Assembly: GCF_048564905.1 (NCBI RefSeq)
Contig: NC_133007.1
Coordinates: 6,634,001 to 6,698,000 of the forward strand
Origin: Vicugna pacos
Lineage: Eukaryota; Chordata; Mammalia; Artiodactyla; Camelidae
Reading direction: 5' to 3'
Length of the DNA: 64,000 bases
Part shown: piece after piece, positions 1 to 11,544 of the stretch
Numbering within the stretch: the first letter of the stretch is position 1
Layout: every line of letters starts with the position of its first letter
Program-made: the position numbers and the translations under genes
The notes under the pieces: generated by a model
The model's input: only the letters and a program-made list of their open reading frames with translations
The model's database searches: none
What the model was told of the DNA's origin: nothing

Positions 1-1595
1 GGAGCTTTCCCGCCTACAGATGCCCTCCCTCGAGTCACATTCCTCTCAGCTGCTACCTGGGCTGTAGGGTTTTGTAAAGCTCTCGGGAAATACTGCTGTT
101 CAGTTACAGCTGAGGATCACTGGCCGAGAACAGGGTGAAACGAAGGAAAATGTTCTTTCTTGCCCCACAAGGCTGAACGTGGCGGCGGGGCCTGGTAGCC
201 CCTCTCGACAGCCAGGACCAGCGCTGGGGCAAACTCCAGAGGCCACTGTTCTGACAGCTTGGGGAAGTGGTTCCCCTTGCCCTGATGGAAAAGTGTAGCT
301 CTTCTCCGAAATCAGGAAAGAGGAAGCACGGGGTACTTGTCAGCAAAAGTGACGGCTCTCCCGGAGTGGAGGAGGGGAGCTTCCTCTTCCCTGGACATCA
401 ACAGCGAGCAGCCTGGGATCAAGGGAGGGGTGAGGGGACAGTTCAGATCCTCACTGGAATGACCTAGACAACATCAGTTCTGTGAAAACACACCCCCTCG
501 GATCTGGAAAGCACTCCTCCTCACCTCCTCTCTCTCTCTGTCCCTGGCCCTCGCCCCCACCTCCCAGCCCCAGTGTTCTCTAAATCTTCGTCCAGCTCCA
601 CTCACTCCCATATTCCTAACCCCTGCTCTTCATTACAGCCCCTGTCCCGCTGCTCCTCGCCTTCCACACACAGCCCCCACCTCACACTGCCGTCCCCTGC
701 CAGCTCAGGGTCCTGGTTGCTCATCTCCTTGGCCACTGCCCAGGATAACTAATGCCTGAGTTTGCAGCAGGCCCTGTATGGACCGCCTGCCCTGGCGGCT
801 CCCCACCCCAGACCTCCTCGCAGGAGATGGAATTACCTTCCTATGCTGCCCCTTGCCGACTGAACATCATCTCCCTGACTCCCTGACTCCCTGTTGCTGA
901 TTATATAAAGCCCCTCCTCAGCAGGAGCTGCAATTCTTCCTTCAGCCCCACCTCACCCCCTCCCTCTCCATCATCTCTGTTTTCTGGCCTGGGACTCTCC
1001 ACCTCCCCACCCCCATCTGAGTGGCCAGGCCCCACCCCTCCTCATACCATGGGCTTCAAACTTAAAACTCTGACCCAAACCCTTTCTCGTCTCCCCCTTC
1101 ATAAGCCCCCATCCTGTCCCCATCCACACCTGCTCCCCTGCCACCTAGGGCCTCAGAGCTCTCCCAGGCAGGGGACTAGCCACCTCACCGGTCTGCTCTC
1201 TTTCCCTGGATTTCAAGCTGAGTCTCTAACAGAAGCAGAAGCTGAAAGAGCCATAAGGTGACCACTCCCAGTTGGTCACTGGGCTCATCCTGCTGTGCCC
1301 CAGACCTGGTGGGTACCCAGGGAAGCAAATGTCACTGCCTGAGCAGCCCCAGAGAGAGCTGGAGCGTTCTGTCCGCCCACAGGGCCCAGAGGCAAGTTGC
1401 TGCTGCCATACCCCTAGGACTTCACACATAACACAGCAGCAAAAGTCTCGGGCCTGTCCCATCTGCCAGGTGAGCGCTTTCCTTCATTGTTGGAGCAGCT
1501 GCTGAATGCCAGGCCCTGCACTGGACACAGAGGTAGAAAACTAGGGGAAGAGGCTCTCTCCCACCCCATGCCCCACACTCCCTCCCCATACAAAT
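1..1595. other. Unique intergenic DNA, no gene seen
   Basis: No recognisable exon or repeat with clear ends. The stretch is C/T-rich from about 520 to 1000, with short tandem copies of ctccctga near 865-890. Open frames here are short and look like nothing known. Confidence 0.5.
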
Positions 1596-1599
1596 CCCA

Positions 1600-1960
1600 C
1601 CCAGGAACTCAGCTGACTCTGGGCTTCCACTCACGCTATTTTCTTTCCTGGAATGCCTTCTCCTCTCTCTGTTGGGTAAGTGGAATCCTTCCTTTGAGAG
1701 CCAGATCAAGCCCACCTCCTCCAGGAAGCCTTCCTGAGAGCCCCAAGCATCGGCGTGCCCCTCCCATGGCTCTGGCTATCTGTGGCCCTCCCTCTCTCAG
1801 AGCACCGTCTGCCCTGAGAGTCTACACGACCTCTCTGTGCAGTCTGTCTCCCCACAGACGGTCAGCCCCTCACGGGCTGGGACCAGGCCTTCCGTTGAGC
1901 TGGACCCTGGGCAACAGTGCTGGGCTGCACAGAACAGAGGCATATTCTCCAGATTGTGCC
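1600..1960 (+). mobile_element. L2 LINE 3' fragment
   Basis: The text around 1700-1730 (cacctcctccaggaagcctt followed by cctgag) matches the conserved near-3' part of L2, and the clause structure continues to about 1950. It is old and diverged. The short open frames here are part of the repeat, not genes. Confidence 0.6.
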
Positions 1961-3539
1961 GACAGTGCGTACGTTTTCTGTTCAACAAATTGCTGCCCCA
2001 TCCCCCCTTTTCAGAAGGCCAGAGCCTCCCTTCCGTGGCGTGCGAGAGTAAGTGGGCTGCTGGAATGAGAGGAAAACCCGCCTGCTTGTCCCATCCCCAG
2101 AGAGGGCCACCTATGCTCAGAGCTGAGCGCTGGGCATCACAGGGCATCCCCTGGACCACAACAAGAAAGATGCCCCCTCCTCTGGGACTTAGAGCCAAGG
2201 TGACTTAGGAGTCCTCAAAGACCACACCTTTCTGCCAAAAAGGAGCCAATGGCCTGAGCCCAACCCACCTGATCTGAGTTCCCACCCACCATTCCCACCT
2301 CAAGGTCTAGAGAAGTTACCCAGCGTCCTGGGCCGCGGCTGCCCTGTGGCGGACCCCCTTTCCGGAGGTCAGGCCGTAACATATATGTGACAGACGGCAG
2401 CTGGTGTGGCAGCAGCTCTGGGTCGGGGTGGTTGCATCGGGGGGGCTGGTTGCTGCAGTTACACGGTCTTTGCAGTCGTGTGGTCATCTGGCTGTGGGGT
2501 TTGCAGCTGTGGTTTCTGTGGTGTTTCTGGTCACCGTGGTTGTGTGGTTGTTGCAGGTGTTCAGGCTCCTTTGGCACCACAGCGGGAGGAGCAGCCAGCA
2601 ACTGGGGAGAGGTGGCCTCCCTCAACGTCTCACCTCAGGCTGTGCCCAGGCAAACAGACAAAGGGACAGCCAGAGAGAGGACACCTTCTTATCACCTTCT
2701 TGTGACGAGCTACCCCAGCCCCACAGCCCACCGCCTCTCTCTGGCTGTCTCGGACTCCCCAGCACAGCTGTGCAGACCGATTATCTGCTTCTCTGGAGCT
2801 GGGGTCACGTCCAAGCACTTGAAACCCTGTAGGTTCTCCTCCATGCAGCACCACCTCCGTTTGCAAGAACACTGGTCCGGGCAGAAGCCCATTCTCTGCA
2901 CCATAGGAAATATACCCTGCCCATCCCGCTGCCCTGAGATGGGCCAAGAAGGCCCATCCAGCTAATGGCCTGGGGTGGGGACGAGGAAGCAGGCTGCTGC
3001 TGAGTGCTGTGGGGTGAGGGGTTGGGGGGTGAGGGGTGGGGGGTGAGACACGATGAGAAGACATACAGATCATAGCAGAGACTCAAACAGGGGGCCCAGC
3101 CTGATGCCCACTTCCCTGACCCTGGACCCAGAGTCAGCATGAGGCCAGGTGGGCCGGGTCAGCCCTCCAAAGGGCAGGGCCTGGGCATCTCCCCGCTCAC
3201 CTCCCCCCACCACTCTTACAAGGACCCCCAGTGCCATGATCAGGCCACGGTTTCCCCAGCATGGTGGATAGACACCCTCGATTCCCTGGTACCCAGGACA
3301 GAATTTTCCATCTGCCTCAGGGAGCCTGGGTCCTGTGCCTTACATCCCCTCTCCTGAACCCTGCTCCCAGTCAGAAATGTATGTTCGCTTAAAATGTATT
3401 AATAGCTAATACTTCACGTGGTCCATAGTCTAATAGAGGATACAGTGAAACACACACTCTCCCATCCCCCTCCCTTAGCCACCCAGAGAGAGTCATGAAT
3501 ATACAAGCAGATCTGCACGTGTATCCATACGAAGGAACA
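1961..3539. other. Unique DNA with a G/T-rich degenerate tract
   Basis: No gene is recognised. Around 2400-2570 the plus strand is a decayed G/T-rich simple sequence built from tgtggtt-like words, which opens several frames at once. The predicted peptides are hydrophobic or low-complexity and match no family I know. Confidence 0.45.
3011..3046 (+). other. G-quadruplex-capable G-run array
   Basis: Five runs of four to six G separated by TGA, TT, TGA and T lie within 36 bases. This fits the G4 rule of four or more G-runs with loops of 1-7 bases. It is not next to a known promoter, so no function is claimed. Confidence 0.6.
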
Positions 3540-3725
3540 TGGTGAGGACAGTACAAACTCTGGAGCTGCTCTGTCTGAGCTCAAGACCCATTTCTGCCCC
3601 CTTCCATCCTGGTGACTCGGGGCACCTCTCTGTGCCCTGGTTACCCCACCTGCAGAACAGGATATAACCACAGTCCCAAACTCATGGGATGGGGACAGGG
3701 TTAAACACACATTAGTTCTCACTGT
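3540..3725 (+). mobile_element. MIR SINE, plus orientation
   Basis: Shows the MIR order: ctctggagc, then a gtgactcggggcacctctctgtgccc core, then a degraded tail. The core corresponds to the usual gtgaccttgggcaa...ctctgtgcctcag of MIR. Confidence 0.6.
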
Positions 3726-3729
3726 AATG

Positions 3730-5345
3730 AATGTTCTTTTCTTTCTTGTTTTATAGAAATGGTATCACCATATCACCCTGGTTCACACGTATGTTCTACA
3801 TCTGATTTCTTTCACTTTCAAGTGTATCTGGGAGCTCATTCAGTCTATTTTATTTATTTGTTTATTTTATGTTTAGTTCTTTTTTTAATAACACCACTGC
3901 ATTTTTTTATTATTATTATTATTATCATTATTTTTTGGTGGGAGAGGTAATTAGGTTTGTTTGTTTATTGATTGATTTAATGGAGGTACTGGGGATTGAA
4001 CCCAGGACCTCGTGCATGCTAGGCAAGCACTCTGCCATGGACCTATACCCTACTTCCCTTCATTTAATTTTAGAGCTGCATGGTATTCCATTGCCTTGAT
4101 CAATGCACCATAATTTATTAAAGCCACCCTTTTTATAATAGATGTTTTGGTAGTTTTCAGTCTTTTACAAGCAATGCTGCAATGAACAGCTTTGCACATG
4201 CTATGTAATTTTTTACATCTCTGTTACACCTCATAATTATTTCTTTTTTATGATGAGAACAATTAAGATCTAGTCTCTTAGCAGCCTTGAAGTTTATAAT
4301 ACAATACTGTTGTCTATAATCATTCTGCTGTGCATTAGATCTTAAGGACTTATATATCGACTGGTTGCAAGTTTGTACCCTTAAACAACATCTCCACAAA
4401 TAGATATACTATACTTTGTCTAAAAATGATTAGGATAAATTCCTGGAAGTAGAATGCTGGTCAACAGACGTGTGCATTTGTTACTTTTTCCCGTCCAGTG
4501 CCGTCTAGAGACTTTGTACAGAATCAATGTTCCATTGGCAACATATGAGTTTCTGTTCCCCAAGCCTTTACCAACAGTTTATAAACACACTTTTTATCTT
4601 TGTCAGTTTGGTAAGTGAAAAATAAATGCTCTCTCTGCATTTTTATTTTACAATTTTTCTGATTATGACTAACATGAAGCATCTTTGTATATGCTTGTAA
4701 CTCTTTTGTGTTTCCTTTTCTGTGAACTCTTCTGCCCATTTTCCTATTGTATGGTTAGTCATTTTTCTTATTAATTAGTAAAAGGTCACTACGTACTAAG
4801 AATATTACTATATTTTTCCACTTTGACAGTACTAGAATTTTCTTGTATTCATTTTTCCACACATAATTTTCATGCAATAGAAGTTATCATTTTTTTATAG
4901 CTTCTGTAGTTTGTGTCACACTTTGAAAGTTCTTCCCACTCCAAAATAGTCATTAGATTAGTTTTAATCTCCCATAGTTTCTTCTAGCATGTTAAAAAAT
5001 TTAAATCAATGATTTCTCCTGGTATGCATCCTGATATAAGAAATGAAGTATGGATCCAACTTAATTTTTTCCCAGATGGCTACCAGTTGTCTCAACACCA
5101 TTTACTGAATAATTCATTTTTTAGCCAATGATTTGAAATGCCATTATTATCATATGCTAAACTCCCAATAAGTTTTGGTCTATTTCTGGACATCCTATTT
5201 TGTTCCAACTACGAGATGTCCTAAACTATTTTAATTATTCAAGTCTTATAACATGCACTATACCTTATAGGGCTGGTTTCCCATTCGTTTTTCAGCTTCT
5301 TTTCTCATATGAGCTGTTAGTTTTATTGGGATTTCTTTTCATTTA
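3730..5345 (-). mobile_element. Old L1 (L1M-type) 3' part, first piece
   Basis: Reads as the reverse complement of a mammalian L1 3' end. Typical phrases are tagagctgcatggtattcca, ggaagtagaatgctgg, and near 5090 a gatggctaccagttgtctca phrase running into caccatttactgaata. Divergence is high, so the copy is old. A vicSINE sits inside it at about 3.9-4.06 kb. The same L1 continues at 6015-6405 and 6833-6950, interrupted by two LTR insertions. Confidence 0.75.
3880..4062 (-). mobile_element. Camelid vicSINE, minus orientation
   Basis: On the plus strand it reads ggggattgaacccaggacct followed by cgtgcatgctaggcaagcac, the reverse complement of the tRNA-like head with its B box (GGTTCAATCCC-like). 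It is preceded by a T/A-rich (TTA)n tail at 3909-3930. It lies inside an old L1 and therefore inserted later. This element is the best single clue to a camelid genome. Confidence 0.85.
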
Positions 5346-5389
5346 CACGCTAACTAAGCCAAGCTGATACTGAACATATCAGTGAATAT

Positions 5390-6010
5390 GATGCTGGGTC
5401 ACTGTCGGGTGAATACTATCCTCCCAGAAGGGTATCTAACATATTAGGTTTTGCAAAGTTAGCAGGTTCCCAAGACCATCCTAAGGTTCAAAATGTTGCT
5501 AGAAGGACTCACAAAACTCAGCGAAAGCTGTCGTAGTTGTGGTCAGTTTATTACAGCGAAAGGATATGGATTAACACCAGCCAAGGAAAGAGATGCACAG
5601 GGCAGAGTCCAGGGAATGTCCAAGCAGAGTTTGTATTTGTCCTCTCCCAGGGGAGCCATGGACAGTGCTCCCTCCCCCACAACAATATGTAAGAGTGCGA
5701 GCAGAGTATTGCCAACCAGGGAAACTCACCTGAGCCTTGGTGTCCAGAGTTTCTCTTGGGCTTCCATCACATGGACATCCCTGGCTGACCATATAGCTGG
5801 CTTTCAGTCTCCTGGTGCTCCAGACATAGAGCAAATACTGCATGGCTGAAAGCTCCTGTCATAAACCATATTGTTAGACGGTCAGGTATGGCCCAAGGCC
5901 CCCAGGTAGACAAAGACACTCCCAGCAGGCAGGACAATCCAACAGCACAGAGATTACCTCCCAAGAGCCAAAGACCAAGGCCAGATCTCTCTCTGGCTAA
6001 GGTTAATTTT
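5390..6010 (-). mobile_element. LTR-like fossil, minus orientation
   Basis: The region has the look of a solo LTR. A minus-strand AATAAA lies at 5547-5552, in a phrase familiar from mammalian endogenous retroviral LTRs (gtttattacagcgaaaggat). It splits the flanking L1. No coding remnants are seen. Family is not certain (ERVL or ERV1 class); the divergence suggests an old insertion. Confidence 0.55.
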
Positions 6011-6014
6011 TTAG

Positions 6015-6405
6015 CACACTAGTTTTTACACTTATTTGCATGGACTTGACCAAATCATCTCTAAGGATTCTTTTCATCCCCCCACCTGTGGTTGGTTTCC
6101 CCTTAGCATTTCTTATTTGTGCCTTCTTCCCTCTTTTCTTTTGACAAGGTTAGTTGACAGTATGTCAGTATTATTGTTTTTTTCAAATAATTTTGAATTT
6201 ATGTATTATTTATAATTAATTAATTATAAAAGTTTTTGTTTTCCAATTCATCCTGCTTCCAATTCATTTCTGCTTCAGCATGTATTAATGGCTTCCTCCT
6301 GCATTCCTGAGGCTTAGTACCTTTTTCTCTACTACTTTATTTGGATGCTTAGATCATTTTTTTATTCCTGTTTAATTTTTTATTAATTCATTAAATAGGA
6401 CTGTG
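6015..6405 (-). mobile_element. Old L1, second piece
   Basis: A/T-rich text such as ccaattcatttctgcttcag is the reverse complement of the end of L1 ORF2 and its 3' UTR, in the same orientation as 3730-5345. It is probably the same insertion resumed after the LTR. Confidence 0.6.
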
Positions 6406-6832
6406 TGTGTTAGTCATGGTTCTCCAGAGAAACAGATTCAATGCGATATAAAAAGAAATGTATTATAAGGAAATGCACATGTGATTATGGAGGCTGAGAA
6501 ATCCCAAGGTCTGCAGACGGCAAGCTGGAGACCCAGGAGAGTCAATGGTGTAAGCCCCAGTCAAAGTCCAAGTTCAAAGGCAGAAGAAAGCCAATGTCTC
6601 AGTTCAAAGACAGAGAGAAAGAATTCTTTCTTAGCCTTGTATTCTATTCAGGCCTTCAACAGATTGGGTGAGGCCCACCCACAGTGGGAGGGCAATCTGC
6701 TTTACTCAGTCTGCCAACTGAAACATAAATCCCAGATAGAAACACCTTCAACAGGCACACCCAGAATAATCTTTGACCAAATATCTGGGCACCCTATGAC
6801 CCCGTCCAATTGACACATAAAATTCCACTATG
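6406..6832. mobile_element. LTR-like fossil nested in the L1
   Basis: Begins TGTGTTAGTCATGGTTCTCC and ends near ...TTGACACATAAAATTCC, matching a common mammalian repeat that starts TGTATTAGTCAGGGTTCTCC and ends with CA, which suggests an LTR. L1-like text resumes on the far side, so this inserted into the L1. It carries no coding parts and is an old remnant. Confidence 0.55.
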
Positions 6833-6950
6833 CATGTTTCTCAGGGCACTGCTTTAACTGTACCTCCTGTTCTGATAAGTAATGCTTTATTTTATAGATA
6901 ACCATTCCATCTAGAAAGTACCTTATGGCTTACAGGAGGATGCTTTTCTA
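6833..6950 (-). mobile_element. Old L1, third piece
   Basis: The text tctcagggcactgctttaac followed by a cctcctgttctgataagtaa phrase matches reverse-complemented L1 (the usual form is aagaactgctttggctgcat). It continues the L1 interrupted at 6406. Confidence 0.5.
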
Positions 6951-7239
6951 CTAAATTTTGACCAGGCAATAAGTACAATGACTCACCTTTTCATATAAGT
7001 TTGATCTGATTCTCTTGAGGCCAACACAAAAGTGAACCAGGGCATCCTCAGGGCCCAGAAGTTGCTTTGAAAGGATTCTCTCAGAACCTAAAAAACTCAT
7101 TTAAATATCAATGGAACATGCACCTACTTGCCTGGATGGATTTCTCAACAACCAACAGCAAGAGATCCCCCTGTTAAGTCTCAAATCTAAGAAGGAAAAA
7201 AGAAGCTACCACCTTTCTCCCATTCAAATGATTGTAAAT

Positions 7240-7440
7240 CATAATATAACTGACAAAAATTATAATAGCTACCATAATATGTTTCCAGTGCTTTATATAA
7301 GTCATCTTATCTAACATTTGCACGTGTTCTGAGAGAGATATCATACTCTGTATCTTAAAGATAAGAAAGCTCAGCCTCATAGGGGTTACGTAACTTGCTA
7401 AGATCACACCTCTTTTTAAGTGGAGGAGCTAGGTTTTCAT
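7240..7440 (-). mobile_element. MIR SINE, minus orientation
   Basis: The run aaagataagaaagctcagcc then gttacgtaacttgctaagat then a cacacctc match is the reverse MIR pattern (ttacagatgaggaaactgag ... gtaacttgcccaaggtcaca). Confidence 0.65.
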
Positions 7441-7449
7441 GCTGGCTCT

Positions 7450-8740
7450 GTCTGATTGAAGCCTTTGCATGTTTTCAGGTTGCCTCTTTTGTCTCTCCTC
7501 TGCCCCTTGCACCAATAAGGCGGTTCTGCCTCTCCTGGCAAAACTTATCTTCCAGGCAGAGAGATTACATCTGCCACAGTCCACTGTCAATTAGGGAGGA
7601 GCCAGCACAGAATTCTGGGACTGAAACGCAGAAGGCAGCCCACCAGCCAGGGAAGGCCTTTGCCTGCTGAAGCCATATGCATGAAGACTCTGAGCCAAGC
7701 AATAAGGAAGAGAAAGGGGAGGGAAGTCAGGGTGGGGGCCGAGAGAGTCGGGGACAGGCATGGCTGCTTCAGCAGGGGGCACAGACCACAGAGCCTGCAA
7801 GGGCCGGACACACTCATCACCCGTGCCAGGCCCATCAGTTTCCTCTTGGCTGCCGGGCAGCTGTCCTCTAATGACATGAACAAACGATTTCCTATATGGA
7901 GGGTTCTGGTTAGTGTTGTCGGCCAAGTCTCTGTGGGAACCAGAGAAGACGACCCCATGGGGACTGGAGGCCCTGGTAGCAGCAGCCAGAGCCCGCTGGC
8001 ACATCTCCAGGCGTCTACCAACTGGGCAGATTATCAGAACCCTGCTGCAAAGAGATAAAGAACATCCCGATCCAGCCCCTAGAAGGGCAGGGCTTTATAT
8101 AGCAGCCTGAGTAGTCTGCAAGGGAATGTCCTGGCTGAAGGCCCCTCTCTAGCTGAGGCAGAGAGGGGAGCCGGTGGGTGGGAAGGAGGGAGCTTATAAA
8201 GAACCCCATGTGCACAGATCTGCTCAGCAGCCTTGTCTCAGCAAGGCCTGAGATCTCAGGTCGTGTAAAGGTCATTTAAATTTTTTTTATACTTCTATGT
8301 TCCAAATTTTCTATGGTGAACTTAACCTCTTTTTATAGTCGGTAAACATGAATACAATTTTAAGAAACTAAAAAAAGAAAGACACAGAAGGAAATCCTTC
8401 AGCTGGGAATCTTCACCCTGTTCATGGTCCCCCAGTCATGGACCAGTCCCCTCCCCCCTCCTCTGGTCTCTCTCTCTCTGGGGAGCCCTCCTCTGTGCTA
8501 GCCTTTGCCTGCGTTGCAGGAAAGGACCAGTTTTTTCTGTTCCTGGGTTCCTCATACCCTCCCTGCCCTCTACCAGTTCAGATGTCACAGTTCTTGGCTT
8601 TGGTGTCTTTAGATAAGGCGTCCACATCCCTCATGTCTGCTGGGGTGCCAAAGGGTCACTCGAGTTCTGTCTTGCCCCCTTTCTGGCCCCCAAACACTAG
8701 CTTAGTAACACAAAACAAAAGCAGTGGAGTCCCTTACATA
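7450..8740. other. Unique intergenic DNA, no gene seen
   Basis: Contains several overlapping open frames between 7587 and 8060 on both strands. None has a recognisable domain, splice pattern or bias, and overlapping frames on both strands argue for chance. Confidence 0.45.
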
Positions 8741-8744
8741 GAGT

Positions 8745-8875
8745 GTGTTTGGCATTCTTTACGTCTCGGGCTCTTGTCTGTAAAATGGGGTTAATAATAG
8801 CAATTGCCTCATGGAGATGATATTGAGATTACAATAAAACAGTGAATGTAAAGTGCTTGACAGACTGGAAATGCC
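8745..8875 (+). mobile_element. MIR SINE 3' half, plus orientation
   Basis: The sequence tgtctgtaaaatggggttaa followed by taatagcaattgcctcatgg and gtaaagtgcttgacag is the classic MIR tail. Confidence 0.75.
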
Positions 8876-9380
8876 CAATTACATATTTCCTGATCATCAG
8901 TCTACCATGCCTTCTTGTCCACACCCACCCACCCCAACCCGGAACAGCCACACTTAACACATTTGGCCAAGATGACTTCCCCTGTTTCCAAAAATAACTC
9001 CTCCCAGGAGGTGTGAAGATTCACCTCCTGATTCAAAGCAGGAATTCCACAAGTGCTTTGAGAGGTGACTGACTCCTTGGAATCCTTCAAAAAACCTCCC
9101 TATGTGAGGCAATGCCTTCATTTTGATGTGTGTCAATGTAGGCAGCTGGACAAACAGATAAATGAATTAATGTGTTACTTTGTAGTAACGATCTTATGTG
9201 GGCTGAGTTCAGACCATGACTCTGGAGCAATTTTTAGGAGACAAAGTAGGTGAACTACCAGCTGATCTCTATTTTTTGAGCAGGTGCTATGGGCAAAAAG
9301 GCACTGTGCTAAGATTCCAAAATGGAACATGAAAAAACATGAAAGTCTCTGCTCTGAAAGAGATTACAGTCTCACTGAAG

Positions 9381-9820
9381 TTTTACAGAAACCTGAATCC
9401 TGTCGAGAGACCAAGCAACATTCGGAGGGTTGTAAACCAGGGGTCGAGATCAAATCTCGCTGGGGCCTCCAGAAATGTTACAGAAACCTGAATCCCGTTG
9501 AGAGACCAAGCAGCACTCGGAGGGTTGGAGAGCTCAGGTTTATTGCGCCGGCGAGCCCAGAGGAGTTAACACTCCAAGCTCTGGACCCCGCCTCTACAGA
9601 GTTTACACAGGCTTTTACAGGGTTTTAGGTTTTGATTAAGTTTGTGCAAATGAGGTGTTAGAAATGGACCAATCGGGAGTGAGCTTTTGGGAACCAATGG
9701 AATTTTAGGGGTAAGTTTCGTTTTCCTAGAAGCAAGCTGTTTTACAGGAGCGCGAAAGCGGGAAGGCAATGGCCCTGCCTGGGAGGTCTTGCTGGTCCCT
9801 TTGTGGGTTTTGCCCCTTCA
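9381..9820 (-). mobile_element. Collapsed ERV remnant: LTR plus short leader
   Basis: A 344-bp LTR (9477-9820, TG...CA ends, minus orientation, poly(A) signal near 9540) is followed by about 50 bp of leader with a primer-binding-site-like stretch (tggaggccccagcgagat on the minus strand). A second, partial copy of the LTR end follows at 9381 to about 9433. The whole is bracketed by a 4-bp repeat GAAG at 9377-9380 and 9821-9824, as expected for class I elements. No gag, pol or env is seen. The two LTR-end copies differ moderately, so it is not very recent. Confidence 0.7.
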
Positions 9821-10084
9821 GAAGAAGTAAATTGCAGAGACAGAAATAGAAAGCTCACTCAGCAAAGCAGGATATGGTCCATGCAGGTGATGGGGTAGAG
9901 TTTGGAATAGAGTTTCCTCTGGGTTCTGGAGGCCAGAGCAGGCTTGCAGAAGAAATAAATATCGTTGGTAAGTGGGCACCAGGCCTGGTAGTATCTGATG
10001 CAATCAGGATGGTCTGAGAGAAAAGATCTCAAATGTTACTGTCAATAAGGCAAGGTGTGGGGCTGGTACCCGTGGAAGTACAAC

Positions 10085-10270
10085 ATCTTCTCTGATCCTG
10101 ACAACAGTATCATGTGGTGTTATCATTCCTGTTTTACAGATAAGAAAGCCATAGCTCAGAGAAGCTCAGAGAGGTTAAGTTTTATGCCTAAAGTCACACA
10201 GCAGAGACAGAATTCAAACCAAGTTCTACCTGCTTCAGAGCCCACGTTCTTGCTTCTGTTACCAGGCACT
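10085..10270 (-). mobile_element. MIR SINE, minus orientation
   Basis: The order ttttacagataagaaagcca, tagctcagagaagctcagag, gttaag, agtcacacagcagagaca, then attcaaacca is the reverse complement of MIR. Confidence 0.75.
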
Positions 10271-10529
10271 GCTAAGACCTCCCTTAAATCTGGCTCCCAG
10301 AACAGACGTGGGCTGTCTGTGACCAGTCATAGGGCTCTCGTTCCAAGGCTGTGGCCCTCTACTTGAGAGGAGGCTGCCCAGAATGGCTGGCAAATTCTTT
10401 GAAAATACACAGACCTTATATTGCTTGCCAGTATCATGGGACAAAATGACTTCTAAAGTCTGTATCATTGTAAAAATTTTGACTACATTTCACAGTTTTA
10501 AATATTTAAGCCCCTGCTTCCACTCCGTA

Positions 10530-10800
10530 GTATTTTTCCCAATTCAGCAATGTGTGCTATTCGCATACAGCAGGCCTAAACCAGCTATTGTCCAGGCCAG
10601 ACCACTGCCTGCCATCCTTTAGGCCCCTTATCCAGTCAACCACCAGGTCCTGACCTATCCTGAACTCATCTGAACTCTCTCTGCGTCTTTTTAGCCCCTC
10701 TGCCATTCCTTGGTCTAGGCCACCGTGTCTTCTTCTTGGATTTCTGCAACAACCACCTAATTGGTTCCCCTGCTTCCAGACTTGCTCTCAGTCGGTCTAA
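10530..10800 (+). mobile_element. Probable L2 LINE fragment
   Basis: Phrases such as ccaggtcctgacctatcctg and atttctgcaacaaccaccta resemble L2 text upstream of its 3' end. Boundaries are soft. Confidence 0.4.
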
Positions 10801-10809
10801 CTGCCGTAC

Positions 10810-11530
10810 CGCAGTGTGTAGTACGAAATGTGGCCTCCCCCAGAGAGAGATCAGGCCCTTGTCTGGGCTCCTGGAAGGTAACCTTTAAACTAGGCAGTTT
10901 CTGCTCTGAGAGAAGAACCTGTGTTATTCCAGGTGGGCCCCTCATTTATGCTAATGAGATGAGGCAGGGTGGGGGCTGGCCTTGCCAAAAGATCAACCCA
11001 TGACTGTGGCTGGGGTTTGGGCCACAATGTATCTGCCTGACCCACAGAGAGGGGAGGGGGCCTGGGGAAGAGTTCAACCATGTGGGCACAGTTATCCAAT
11101 CAACCGTGCCTGGGTAAAGAAGCCTCAGTAAGATCTCTGGACACTGAAGCCTGGGTAAACTTCCCGGGTTGCAAGACTCATGTATGTGGTCGCATGGAGA
11201 TGCTGGGACATCTGAGGACATGCATCCTGACGACATTGGAGCTTCTTGTTTGGAACCTTCTCAAGTTCCATCCTACTGATTCATTGTATCTTTGATTCTA
11301 GTTTGTATATTTTTATTATAATAAAACTCCACTTCCAAGTATAACACTTCCCTGAATTCCATGAATTGTTCTAGCAAATTATCAACTCTGGGGATAGTCA
11401 TGGGAACACCTGAACTCACAGCCAGCTGCTCTGAAGAGAAGGTGATCCTGGGGGCCCCCAAACTTGGAGGTGGGGTCTGAAGTGAGGGCAGGCTTGTGGA
11501 GACAGTGCCCTTAACCTTGAGTTTGGCCAA
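10810..11530 (+). mobile_element. LTR-like fossil, plus orientation
   Basis: A poly(A) signal AATAAA lies at 11320-11325, followed by the pattern common in mammalian LTRs: ccctgaattccatgaattgt, tctagcaaattatcaa, gggatagtcatgggaacacc. It is a solo LTR without coding parts. It is likely ERVL or ERV1 class and old; the exact subfamily was not resolved. Confidence 0.55.
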
Positions 11531-11544
11531 CACACTGTACACAG

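Noticed and set aside
2387-3073. Several overlapping open frames, one hydrophobic and membrane-like
   Set aside because: All three plus frames and the minus strand are open across a decayed G/T-rich repeat. The apparent membrane segment comes from Val/Leu/Trp codons in that repeat.
7122-7141. p53-like pair GAACATGCAC CTACTTGCCT
   Set aside because: Three mismatches, including two in one half; such sites are expected by chance in 64 kb.
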